Assembly (NCBI GenBank): GCA_947302275.1
Contig: CAMYUW010000003.1
Span: forward strand, 1-64,000
DNA from: an uncultured Prevotellaceae bacterium
Lineage (GTDB): Bacteria > Bacteroidota > Bacteroidia > Bacteroidales > Muribaculaceae
Direction: 5' to 3'
Length of the DNA: 64,000 nucleotides
A model generated the notes under the pieces. It was not told the origin of the DNA, ran no database searches, and saw only the letters and a list, made by a program, of their open reading frames with translations. Each line of letters opens with the position of its first letter. The stretch's first letter is position 1. Shown in pieces: positions 27,434 to 38,991 of this stretch. Position numbers and translations under genes: made by a program.

Positions 27434-29263
27434 TTATTTTCCTCCCATAGCCGTCTTCTCAGGATTCAGTTCGCCAATAGGTAAACCGCTGGTGACCGAT
27501 GAACTGCGACGCATGATATCCTCCATGCTGTCGATAACATTGACGATGAAGTCGCCCAACTTCTCGGCCTCGCACACGATATCCATGTAGAAGATACCTG
27601 CCTTGTAGGGATACTTCTTCTGATTGACGTTCTCGATATTCTCGGTGCGGCACTGGTTGCGGAAGTTGTTGATTTCGCGCTCCTTGTTGTAGCTGCGCAT
27701 AAGGTCCTCGGCCGTCACATTGTCGATGTCGCTCAGTACCATGAGCATGTTGGCCATCGCCTCGCTCACGAGACGCAACATCTCATCAATGTTGGCGTAG
27801 TTGTACTCGTTGAAGTGGGCATCGGCCTCTTCCTTGCGAACAAGCGCCTTGGCAATATTGTTGCAACTGTCACCGATGCTCTCCAGCTCGCTGATGATGC
27901 TCAGCAGGCTGGCCACGCGTGCCTTGGCCTGGCTACTCAGTCGTCCGTCAAGCACCTTGTTCAGGTAACTGCCAATCTCAAACTCCATACGGTCGGTGAT
28001 ATCCTCATACTTCTGGATACGCGACAAAATCTTGTTGAACTCGGGTGTACCGGTCTTGGTATGCACCAGTTCCTTGACCATACCGAGCATGCGCTCCACT
28101 CGTCCGGCAAACACGACGATTTCTCGCTGTGCCTGGTCGATGTTCAACTCGCTCGCACTCATCAGACCTCCCTGGATATACTTCAACTGGAATTCCTCGT
28201 CCTCCTTCTTGCGGCTCTTGACAAGGACATTGAGCAACTTCACATACAACTTGGTGAACCAAATCATGATCAACAGGTTGCACAACTTGAAGATGGTGTG
28301 GAACATGGTCATGCCGATAGACATTGCCACCTGTTCACTCATCAATGCACCCTCATCGACACTGGCACCGCTCTTCACGCTGTTATACAACGCCAAAGGA
28401 TCACCCAGATTAAACAAGTCTCTCACAACCCATGTCACCATCGACACAAAGGGATGGAAAACCATCAATACCCAGATAGCACCGAACAGGTTGAACAGGG
28501 CGTGTCCCAACGCGGCCTTCTTGGCCTCGGCATTACCGCCCAGCGATGCCAGAAGTGGCGTGATACTGGTACCGATACTGGCACCCAGCACCATGGCACA
28601 GCCGATATCAAACGAGATCCACCCCTTGGCGGCCATAATCAGCACGATGGCAAACGTGGCGGCACTCGACTGAATCATCATCGTGATGACCCAGCTGGCA
28701 AGGGTGAAAATGAGGATAGACATGAAGCCCATCGACGTGAACTGCTGCAACCAGGCGAAAATCTCGGGAGACTTAGACAGGTCGGGCACATTGGCGCTGA
28801 TGGCATCCAAGCCCATAAACAAGAAGGCAAAACCGATGAGCAACTCACCGATATTCTTGTAGTTGTTGCGCTTGATAAACAGCATGGGCACAGCAAAAGC
28901 CAGCAAAGGCAACAAGAATGCCGACATTTTGACCTTGAAACCGAAGATGGCGATAATCCACTCGGTGAAGGTCGTACCCAGTGCGGCACCAAAGCTCACT
29001 GCTAACGATTGCTCCAGCGGCATCAAGCCGGCATTGACAAAGCTCACCACCATCGATACCGAAGCCGAGGAGCTCTGGATCAATGCAGTGATTACAATAC
29101 CCGTTACAATGGCAAGAAAACGATTCTTGGTCATCCATGCCAAGATAGAACGCAAGCGACTACCAGCGGTTTTCTGCAAACCTTCGCTCATGATCTTCAT
29201 TCCGTACAGGAAGAGACACACGGCACCCAGTAAGGCCAGGAAATCGACTAAGGAATAATCCAT
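27434..29263 (-). CDS. Na/Pi cotransporter family protein (NptA/PhoU-like fusion)
   Basis: QSSSASVSMVVSFVNAGLM and QSSAATFAIVLIMAAKGWI repeats; PhoU-like C-terminal helices. Confidence 0.88.
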   Translation of the reverse strand: MDYSLVDFLALLGAVCLFLYGMKIMSEGLQKTAGSRLRSILAWMTKNRFLAIVTGIVITALIQSSSASVSMVVSFVNAGLMPLEQSLAVSFGAALGTTFTEWIIAIFGFKVKMSAFLLPLLAFAVPMLFIKRNNYKNIGELLIGFAFLFMGLDAISANVPDLSKSPEIFAWLQQFTSMGFMSILIFTLASWVITMMIQSSAATFAIVLIMAAKGWISFDIGCAMVLGASIGTSITPLLASLGGNAEAKKAALGHALFNLFGAIWVLMVFHPFVSMVTWVVRDLFNLGDPLALYNSVKSGASVDEGALMSEQVAMSIGMTMFHTIFKLCNLLIMIWFTKLYVKLLNVLVKSRKKEDEEFQLKYIQGGLMSASELNIDQAQREIVVFAGRVERMLGMVKELVHTKTGTPEFNKILSRIQKYEDITDRMEFEIGSYLNKVLDGRLSSQAKARVASLLSIISELESIGDSCNNIAKALVRKEEADAHFNEYNYANIDEMLRLVSEAMANMLMVLSDIDNVTAEDLMRSYNKEREINNFRNQCRTENIENVNQKKYPYKAGIFYMDIVCEAEKLGDFIVNVIDSMEDIMRRSSSVTSGLPIGELNPEKTAMGGK

Positions 29264-29509
29264 AGAACTGCAAGTGTTTAGTATGATGATTAAAAATCTG
29301 GTTACAAAAGTATAACAAATATTGGAATCTTACAAGATGTCATAATATGCTTTTTCAATAAACATGTGAGATTTCGATTGCACAATAATGCTATTCAACA
29401 GGAAAAAAGAGCCGTTATGCCACTACTTTAAGCTGGTTTTATTGAAAAATTTGATGCATAATTAGCTTGTGTCCTTAAAAAACACTATTTTTGTGCAGGC
29501 GTGGAGATC

Positions 29510-29601
29510 GTGTCATCATTGGCTTCGCCCGGCTAAAGGTTCTCGCTTGTATTCATATCCGAGCTAAGGCCGATCAATGTCTTAGGCGCAAATGATGACA
29601 C
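29510..29601. repeat. Short dispersed element bounded by GTGTCATCATT/AATGATGACAC
   Basis: 11-bp perfect terminal inverted repeat. Confidence 0.6.
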
Positions 29602-29655
29602 TCCGTCTTCTACTCGCAATCAATTATTTATTAACCAATTAATTATAGACTTTTT

Positions 29656-31038
29656 ATGAAAAATTTCTACTCTTTCTTGGCTCTGGCGGCTCTGGCGACC
29701 GGAGCAATGGCCGATGAGTTTGTTACCGATGGCACCGGCAACGTGTACACCTTCAATTCCCTGAGCCAGATCGAGGGCACGGGCGTCACTCTGCAGGACG
29801 ACGGTTCCTATCTGGTGAGTGCCGACTTCACCATCGCCGAGGGTGATGTGCTGCAACTGCAGAACAACGATGTCATCAAGATGGCCGACGGTGTAAGGGT
29901 TACCATGAATGGCGATGCCGACTTCACTCCTGCCGACACTGCAGTCGTTACCCGTGATGCTGAGGGCAGCAAGCCCAAGGGCTTCTGGATGATGGGCGAT
30001 AATGGCAATGCTGAGTTGAAGAACGTGACCTTCGAGTATGTAGGCGTTGTTTTCGGCGGCGTGAACTGCAGCCTGCATGCCGACAACTGCACCTTCACGC
30101 TGCACAACGGCAAGTCCTCCAGTTCTGGTGCCCTGTCGTTCAATGCTTCATGTGACAATAACATCGTTGAAAATTGCTACTTCATCGAGAACACCTTGAA
30201 CGCCATCGGCAATGGTGCCACCAATCCTGTGGGCATCATCATCCGCAACTGCCTCTTCTGGCATAACACTACCGACAACCGCAACAAGCCCCAGATCAAT
30301 CTGACCGTTGCCGGTGATTATGACGTCATCATTGCCGACAATAATGTAATCGGTGGCCAATTCACCATGTCGGGCGGTATCGGCCTGAGCAACATGATGG
30401 GTCTGGGTCACACCGGCAGCAATATTATCGAGAACAACTACATTGCCGACAACCGTTACGGTATCACCACCATCGGCAGCGTGGACTGCATCATCCGCAA
30501 CAACACGATGATTGATAACTGCTACGAGACCAACCCCAACAACGGCGGCAGCTGTGTGAGCATCTATGACAGCAGCAGTAGCAGCAACATCTACATGGAA
30601 GGCAACTGGATGGAAGGCGGCCTGTGGGGCATCACCGTGCCCACTGGCGCTCCCAACATCAACCTCGGCAAAGTCGAGGATCCCGAGGCCGAGGACTACA
30701 ATCCTGGCAATAACGTCTTCATCAACAACGGCAACAATGGCGTGCGCTATGACCTGTTCAACAACGGCACCGCCACCATTTGGGCCCAGGGCAACACCTG
30801 GAACGTCGCCGAGCAGACCGAGGAGAACATCGAGGAGGTCATCTATCATCAGGTGGACGACCCCAGCAAGGGACTGGTCATCTTCATGCCCGCCAAGTCA
30901 CCCGACACAGCTGTTGATGAAATTGAGGCAGCACAACAGAACGACGGCCTCTACTACAACCTCATGGGTATTCCCAGTGAGACTCCCACCACCAATGGCA
31001 TCTACATCCACAACGGCAAGAAGATCCTCGTGAAGTAA
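29656..31038 (+). CDS. Secreted right-handed beta-helix-like protein
   Basis: Signal peptide; IIENNYIADNRYGITTIGSVDCIIRNNTMIDN repeats. Confidence 0.7.
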   Translation: MKNFYSFLALAALATGAMADEFVTDGTGNVYTFNSLSQIEGTGVTLQDDGSYLVSADFTIAEGDVLQLQNNDVIKMADGVRVTMNGDADFTPADTAVVTRDAEGSKPKGFWMMGDNGNAELKNVTFEYVGVVFGGVNCSLHADNCTFTLHNGKSSSSGALSFNASCDNNIVENCYFIENTLNAIGNGATNPVGIIIRNCLFWHNTTDNRNKPQINLTVAGDYDVIIADNNVIGGQFTMSGGIGLSNMMGLGHTGSNIIENNYIADNRYGITTIGSVDCIIRNNTMIDNCYETNPNNGGSCVSIYDSSSSSNIYMEGNWMEGGLWGITVPTGAPNINLGKVEDPEAEDYNPGNNVFINNGNNGVRYDLFNNGTATIWAQGNTWNVAEQTEENIEEVIYHQVDDPSKGLVIFMPAKSPDTAVDEIEAAQQNDGLYYNLMGIPSETPTTNGIYIHNGKKILVK

Positions 31039-31092
31039 GAATCAACAACTGATCATTCTGAAAATACTGAGACATCCGCACACTTGTATCGA

Positions 31093-31170
31093 AGGAAGAC
31101 AATAAATACAATAAGTACAATATAATTAGTTGATAATTAATAATTTGTATTTGTTGTATTTATTGTTTTC
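31093..31170 (+). repeat. AT-rich dispersed hairpin repeat
   Basis: GGAAGACAATAAATACAATAAGTACAA...TTTGTATTTGTTGTATTTATTGTTTTC. Confidence 0.6.
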
Positions 31171-31230
31171 TATTTTTATTATAAATAATTGTTGTTTTTT
31201 GTTGTTCAACGTTGAGTGTTGTTTGAAGAT

Positions 31231-31324
31231 GAATGCGGATGCTAATTAGCTAAATTGGCGTAATTCGTAGTTAATTAGAGAAGTGTAGTGGATGCCTGGA
31301 TTGTATTTCTTGTCTTGAAATCAG
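31231..31324. repeat. About 90-bp dispersed intergenic repeat, copy 2 (inverted relative to 13895-13985)
   Basis: gaatgcggatgc...ggatgcctggattgtatttcttgtcttgaaatcag. Confidence 0.65.
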
Positions 31325-31343
31325 TGTGTAAGGAAATTTTTCG

Positions 31344-31351
31344 TACCTTTG
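31344..31351 (+). promoter_or_regulatory. Bacteroidales -7 element TACCTTTG upstream of metG
   Basis: TAnnTTTG consensus at a suitable distance. Confidence 0.5.
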
Positions 31352-31388
31352 CAACTTCAAATGAACTTAATTATACACTGATACAACA

Positions 31389-33455
31389 ATGGAGAACGAG
31401 AAGAAATATGCGCGCACGCTGGTGACTACGGCGTTGCCCTATGCTAACGGCCCTGTTCACATCGGCCATCTGGCTGGCGTGTATGTGCCTGCCGACATCT
31501 ATGTTCGCTATCTGCGCCTGAAGGGCGAGGAAGTGATGTTTGTGGGCGGCAGCGATGAGCATGGCGTGCCTGTGACTCAACGCGCCCGCAAGGAGGGCAT
31601 CACCCCCCAGCAGGTTGTGGACCGCTACCATAAGATCATCAAGGAGTCGTTTGAGGAACTGGGTATCTCCTACGATATATACAGCCGCACAACCTCCAAG
31701 ACCCATCACCAGTTTGCCGCAGAGTTTTTCCGCAAACTGTATGACGACGGCAAGCTCATCGAGAAGGTGACCAAGCAGTTCTATGACGAGCAGGACGGCA
31801 AATTCCTTACCGACCGCGACGTCGAGGGCGAATGCCCCTACTGCCACCATCCCGCAGCCAAGGGTAACCAGTGTGAAGACGGTTGCGGCCGCGACCTGGA
31901 CCCCACCGAACTGATCAATCCGCATGCCAAGGATAGCGACCACCCGCTCGTCCTCAAGGACACCACCAACTGGTTCCTGCCCCTGAACGAATATGAGGGT
32001 TGGTTGAAGGAGTGGATCCTTGAAGGCCACAAGGAGTGGCGCAGCAACGTCTATGGCCAGTGCAAATCGTGGCTCGACAACGGCTTGCAGCCGCGCGCCA
32101 TGACCCGCGACCTGGACTGGGGTATTCCCGTGCCCGTAGAGGGTGCCGATGGCAAGGTGCTGTACGTGTGGTTTGACGCCCCCATCGGTTACATCAGCAA
32201 TACCAAGGAGCTGTGCGATGCCCAAGGCGAGCGCTGGGGCACCTGGCAGCAGTGGTGGCAGGATAATGACACACGCCTGATCCACTTCATCGGCAAGGAC
32301 AACATCGTGTTCCACTGCATCATCTTCCCGACGATGATGAAGGCTCACGGCGACTACATCATGCCCGACAATGTGCCCGCCAACGAGTTCCTCAACTTGG
32401 AGGGTGACAAGATTTCGACCAGCCGCAACTGGGCCGTGTGGTTACATGAGTACCTCAAGGATTTCCCCGGCAAGCAAGATGTACTGCGTTATGTCCTTAC
32501 GGCCAATGCACCCGAAACCAAAGACAACGACTTCACATGGAAGGGCTTCCAAGCCAATAACAACAACGAGCTGGTGGCTATCCTGGGCAACTTTGTGAAC
32601 CGCGCCCTGGTGCTTACCCACAAGTTCTGTGAAGGCATCGTGCCCGAGGCCGGTGAGCTGAACGACATCGACCGCGCCGCCATCGAAGAGTTCAAGAACG
32701 TGAAAGCGGTTCTTAGCGACCACATCGAACGCTTCCACTTCCGCGAAGCTCTGAAAGATGCCATGGACCTCGCTCGCATCGGCAACAAGTACCTGGCCGA
32801 TACCGAGCCCTGGAAACTCGCTAAGACCGACATGGCACGCGTACAGACCATCATGAACGTGGCCCTGCAGATTACCGCCAACCTGGCTATCGCTTTCGAG
32901 CCGTTCCTACCCTTCAGCGCCGAGAAACTGCGTCGCATGATCGGTATGGAAAAAGCCGAATGGGACCGCCTGGGCGATATCGATATCCTGCCCGCCGGCC
33001 GTCAGCTGGAGAAGCCCGAACTGCTGTTTGAGAAAATTGAGGATGACGTCATCGATGCTCAAATCCAGCGCTTGGAACGCATCAAGCAGGAGAACATCAT
33101 CAACAACTTCAAGCCCAAGCCCGTCACCACGTCATGTACCATCGATGACTTTGCCAAGCTCGACATCCGCGTGGGCACCGTCCTCACCTGTGAGAAGGTG
33201 AAGAAGGCCGACAAACTGCTGAAGTTCACCATCGACGACGGTATGGCAGGCCGCACCATCATCAGCGGCATCGCCAAGTGGTATGAGCCCGAGGAACTGG
33301 TGGGCAAGCAGGTGTGCTTCATCGCCAACTTCCCGCCCCGCAAACTCAAGGGCATCGAGAGCCAGGGTATGATCCTTAGCGCCGAGGACGCTGGCGGACG
33401 CCTCGTCGTCATCGGCCCCACCGGCCCTGTCAAGCCCGGCTGCCAAGTAGGGTAA
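31389..33455 (+). CDS. metG: Methionyl-tRNA synthetase with C-terminal tRNA-binding domain
   Basis: [44 protein letters not shown]-like C-terminus. Confidence 0.95.
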   Translation: MENEKKYARTLVTTALPYANGPVHIGHLAGVYVPADIYVRYLRLKGEEVMFVGGSDEHGVPVTQRARKEGITPQQVVDRYHKIIKESFEELGISYDIYSRTTSKTHHQFAAEFFRKLYDDGKLIEKVTKQFYDEQDGKFLTDRDVEGECPYCHHPAAKGNQCEDGCGRDLDPTELINPHAKDSDHPLVLKDTTNWFLPLNEYEGWLKEWILEGHKEWRSNVYGQCKSWLDNGLQPRAMTRDLDWGIPVPVEGADGKVLYVWFDAPIGYISNTKELCDAQGERWGTWQQWWQDNDTRLIHFIGKDNIVFHCIIFPTMMKAHGDYIMPDNVPANEFLNLEGDKISTSRNWAVWLHEYLKDFPGKQDVLRYVLTANAPETKDNDFTWKGFQANNNNELVAILGNFVNRALVLTHKFCEGIVPEAGELNDIDRAAIEEFKNVKAVLSDHIERFHFREALKDAMDLARIGNKYLADTEPWKLAKTDMARVQTIMNVALQITANLAIAFEPFLPFSAEKLRRMIGMEKAEWDRLGDIDILPAGRQLEKPELLFEKIEDDVIDAQIQRLERIKQENIINNFKPKPVTTSCTIDDFAKLDIRVGTVLTCEKVKKADKLLKFTIDDGMAGRTIISGIAKWYEPEELVGKQVCFIANFPPRKLKGIESQGMILSAEDAGGRLVVIGPTGPVKPGCQVG

Positions 33456-33512
33456 TATTCAAGCGGCACGCCGCTTGAAGTTTAGAGGTTAGAGATTAGA
33501 GAACCATTACCT

Positions 33513-33620
33513 AATTATTTTAGTGCCGTAACCCGATTAATTTTTGAGTTACGGCACTAAAATAATTTATAATTGTGCCATAATAGATAAAAAAAATAGA
33601 GTTATGGCACTATAATAATT
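33513..33620. repeat. Pair of long palindromes upstream of DUF234-type ATPase gene
   Basis: AATTATTTTAGTGCCGTAAC/GTTACGGCACTAAAATAATT (20 bp perfect, 33513-33532 and 33548-33567); second GTGCCATAA/TTATGGCAC (33575-33583 and 33602-33610). Confidence 0.85.
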
Positions 33621-33641
33621 GTAGAATCCAAATAAAGTATA

Positions 33642-33649
33642 TATCTTTG
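33642..33649 (+). promoter_or_regulatory. -7 element TATCTTTG upstream of ATPase gene
   Basis: TAnnTTTG consensus, 14 bp upstream of ATG. Confidence 0.55.
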
Positions 33650-33662
33650 CGCCAGTAAATTC

Positions 33663-35123
33663 ATGAATAACAAGATTATGGCTAAAGGCAATATCATTGG
33701 AAGAGAATACGAGCAACACGTTCTACAAAATATATGTGAAGAAAAAGAGGCTCGACTCGTGGCCATTTATGGCAGACGCCGAGTAGGAAAGACTTACCTC
33801 GTGAAACAGTTTTTCAATGAAGAGTTTGACTTCTTTTTCACAGGAAGCTATGAAGCACCAATGAAGGCTCAGTTAGCATTATTCTGTGAGACTTTACGCG
33901 AATATAGCGGTAGAACTTGGTCAATTCCAAAAGATTGGTTTGAAGCATTTCATCAATTACGGGACTACCTTTCAAGTATTGAAAAAGAGCGTATTATTGT
34001 ATTCCTTGATGAGTTACCCTGGATGGATACACCCAAATCCAAGTTTATCTCAGCATTTGGATACTTTTGGAATAGCTGGGCTTCAAGCCGCAATGGGCTT
34101 ACAATGATCATCTGCGGTTCAGCCACTTCATGGATGCTGGATAGAATCATCGGTGATCCAGGTGGACTATATGGAAGGGTTTCCCGCACAATCTATCTAG
34201 CACCTTTTAATCTTCATGAGGTTGAACAATTCTTGACGCAACGCAAGTGTATTATTTGGAACCGATACCAAATTCTCGAATTGTATATGATAATGGGGGG
34301 TATTCCTTATTATCTGGAAATGTTGGAAAAGTCCTTGCCTTTCAACAAAAATATAGACAACTTGTTTTACCGCAAAGGTGCTCCATTGCGCACTGAGTAT
34401 GATTTTCTGTTCCGCTCGCTATTCAAGTCATCAAACATCTATCACCAAGTGGTAGAAGCGGTTGCCAAGAAGAACAAAGGGTTGACCCTTAAAGAGATTA
34501 AAGAAAGTCTAGGTTATTCTAATAGCGGAAAGCTAACCGAAGTCCTCAATAATTTAATTAAATGTGATTTTCTTCGTAAGTATTATGCCTATGGTAAAAA
34601 AGAGCGAGGTGCCATTTTCCAATTAACAGACCCATTCTCCCTATACCATATCAAGTATTTAGCCCCTCATTCGGGACAAGACGAGCATTTCTGGTCCAAT
34701 ATCAAAGAAAGCGCCAGAAATACTTGGGCAGGATATGCATTTGAACAGGTTTGTTTACACCACATTGACCAGATTAGATCAAAGTTAAGCATCAAGGGCG
34801 TACTTACCAATACTTGTTCGTGGTCATCGCCAAAGCAAGTTGATAATGATGGTACAGAATGGCCAGGAGTTCAAATCGATCTATTGCTCTGCCGAGGTGA
34901 CCATATCATTGACATGTGCGAAATGAAGTATAGCCAAGATTTTTTCACCATTTCAAGTGAATATGAACAGATTCTGAGAGAACGCCAAAGCACTTTTGTC
35001 CATTTTACTAAAACCAAAGATGCCATCCACACGATTCTAGTGACAACATACGGTTTGAAGCAAAACAAATATTCAGGCTGTATATATGCTACGGTCACAA
35101 TGGATGACCTTTTCACACCATAA
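33663..35123 (+). CDS. AAA ATP-binding protein, DUF234-type with PD-(D/E)XK-like C-terminus
   Basis: GRRRVGKTYLVKQFF, RIIVFLDELPW, VQIDLLLCRGDHIIDMCEMKYS; paralogue of 22957-24393. Confidence 0.88.
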   Translation: MNNKIMAKGNIIGREYEQHVLQNICEEKEARLVAIYGRRRVGKTYLVKQFFNEEFDFFFTGSYEAPMKAQLALFCETLREYSGRTWSIPKDWFEAFHQLRDYLSSIEKERIIVFLDELPWMDTPKSKFISAFGYFWNSWASSRNGLTMIICGSATSWMLDRIIGDPGGLYGRVSRTIYLAPFNLHEVEQFLTQRKCIIWNRYQILELYMIMGGIPYYLEMLEKSLPFNKNIDNLFYRKGAPLRTEYDFLFRSLFKSSNIYHQVVEAVAKKNKGLTLKEIKESLGYSNSGKLTEVLNNLIKCDFLRKYYAYGKKERGAIFQLTDPFSLYHIKYLAPHSGQDEHFWSNIKESARNTWAGYAFEQVCLHHIDQIRSKLSIKGVLTNTCSWSSPKQVDNDGTEWPGVQIDLLLCRGDHIIDMCEMKYSQDFFTISSEYEQILRERQSTFVHFTKTKDAIHTILVTTYGLKQNKYSGCIYATVTMDDLFTP

Positions 35124-36483
35124 GGACGATGGGTTTGGTGTCGGGGAGGTGGGTGCTAAGGATGCGTTGAGGCTTGGGGTAGAGGTTGTTGGCGCGGTTG
35201 CCCAGGTTGTTGGCAAAGCCGAGGATGGCACCCTGGTGGGCAACGAGGACGTAGCCCCGGGGAGCGTCAAGGGCGATGCTCTCGCCGCGCAGATAGCGCA
35301 GGGCGGTCAAGTAGTCCACCTCACATGTGGGAAAGGCGTCGGCTGATCTGACTATCGACATGGCCAGCGCATGATGCGGTACAGTTTTGCGACCCATGAC
35401 GGTGGCTAGTTCCACACCGGCGTGCAAGACGCTCAATGCAGCACGTAGTGCCGACAACTCGCGACGGATATCCTGCGGCACTGCAATCGAAAGGTCGCCT
35501 TGTTGATCAACCACATACTCATCGGGAGCAACGAGCCAGTTTTTGCCGATTTCATCGGCTTTTTTTGACATTTTTTCCTTGATTCTAATTTCCTGCCTAG
35601 GGGCATTCCCATCCTTGCGGAATACAGCCATAAACAAACCCTCACCATCCACACGGTGCTGCATGAACCGGTAACAATGGCAATCGCTGCCGATGGCGGG
35701 ATGGATGTTCCAGGACGGTTCGATGGGCACTTCAAGCGATGTAGCGCCCAAGTCATGCACGATGAAATCGGCCATCTGCTCGTTCTCCTGGCGGTTGTAA
35801 GTGCAGGTGCTGTAGATGAGCAGTCCACCAGGGTGCAAGGCCTCCCATACATCGGTGAGGATTTCGCGCTGGCGCTGGGCACACTGCTCGACCAGGGCTG
35901 GTGACCACTGGGCTACGGCCTCATCGTCCTTGCGCATCATTCCCTCACCACTGCAAGGTACATCGGCGGCAATGACGTCAAAGAAATGAGTCAACTTGCC
36001 AATTTGAGCGGGCGCGTTACTCGTCACCACACAGCGGGGGTCACCCCAACGGACAACATTGTCGGCAAGCACACGGGCACGTGGCGGCACAATCTCGTTG
36101 GCAACCACCAGTGAGCGCTGTGGCAAGGCCTGAATCGCGGCCGTTGTCTTGCCACCGGGTGCAGCACACAAGTCAAGATAACGCACCGGCTCTTGAATGA
36201 AATGCCTGATGACATGGCCTATGAACATCGACGAAGCATCCTGTACATAGTAACGCCCCGCATGCCAATCGGGGTCAAACGTGAAGACAGGACGGTCAGT
36301 GAGATAAAAGCCCTCGCTGCACCATGGCACACGGCGGCACCCATCAGGCACCCCCACCCCACGGGCCTCGTTGACGCGCACAGCGACACTGGGCTCACTG
36401 GCCGTAATCGCATCGGCCAGCGCTTCCCACTCTTCAGGCAGCAGCCCACGTAATTGCTCTATAAACTCCTCAGGCAGTTTCAT
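35113..36483 (-). CDS. RsmF/NOL1-NOP2-Sun family rRNA cytosine-C5 methyltransferase
   Basis: YLDLCAAPGGKTTAAIQAL, DVPCSGEGMMRKD, LIYSTCTYNRQENEQ; ORF extends to 36588, ATG at 36483 preferred. Confidence 0.9.
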   Translation of the reverse strand: MKLPEEFIEQLRGLLPEEWEALADAITASEPSVAVRVNEARGVGVPDGCRRVPWCSEGFYLTDRPVFTFDPDWHAGRYYVQDASSMFIGHVIRHFIQEPVRYLDLCAAPGGKTTAAIQALPQRSLVVANEIVPPRARVLADNVVRWGDPRCVVTSNAPAQIGKLTHFFDVIAADVPCSGEGMMRKDDEAVAQWSPALVEQCAQRQREILTDVWEALHPGGLLIYSTCTYNRQENEQMADFIVHDLGATSLEVPIEPSWNIHPAIGSDCHCYRFMQHRVDGEGLFMAVFRKDGNAPRQEIRIKEKMSKKADEIGKNWLVAPDEYVVDQQGDLSIAVPQDIRRELSALRAALSVLHAGVELATVMGRKTVPHHALAMSIVRSADAFPTCEVDYLTALRYLRGESIALDAPRGYVLVAHQGAILGFANNLGNRANNLYPKPQRILSTHLPDTKPIVLMV

Positions 36484-36548
36484 CACTGCAAAGGTAGTAA
36501 AAAACGCGCAATCTCCATGACTACCATAATAAGGCACGAAAAACCGAT

Positions 36549-36642
36549 TTTTGTCCAAATCTATGGTTTTTGACCCACATTTGGACAAAATTCGCCTTAT
36601 TTTCGTCCAAATCTATACTTTTAACCCCACATTTGGACAAAA
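36549..36642. repeat. Pair of palindromic repeats between rsmF-like gene and gyrB, no adjacent ATPase gene
   Basis: TTTTGTCCAAAT/ATTTGGACAAAA (36549-36590, 12 bp perfect) and TTTCGTCCAAAT/ATTTGGACAAAA (36601-36642). Confidence 0.85.
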
Positions 36643-36765
36643 ATCCTTGTTTTTATCCCATTTCAAACAGTATGATTTATTCTCGTGGAGAGGGGTGGGA
36701 AGGGGCGGTTGAAATTATAGTTTTTTAAGGTTTTGAACTTTGGGTAAATGGGCATTTTTTTGTAA

Positions 36766-38808
<2,043 letters not shown>

Positions 38809-38991
38809 TGCCGCTTGGTAACGCGGGGCGCAATCCCCGCGCCGATATATTATTTTCTTCTATACCCCCGGTTTCGCGTGAGCGGCACTGGGGGTAACTT
38901 TATGCACGGGCATGACTTCAGTGTCAAAGTTCTTGCATGTTAGTGCTAAAATGACTACTTTTGCCAAAACGATAAACCAATTGTTGAAGAT

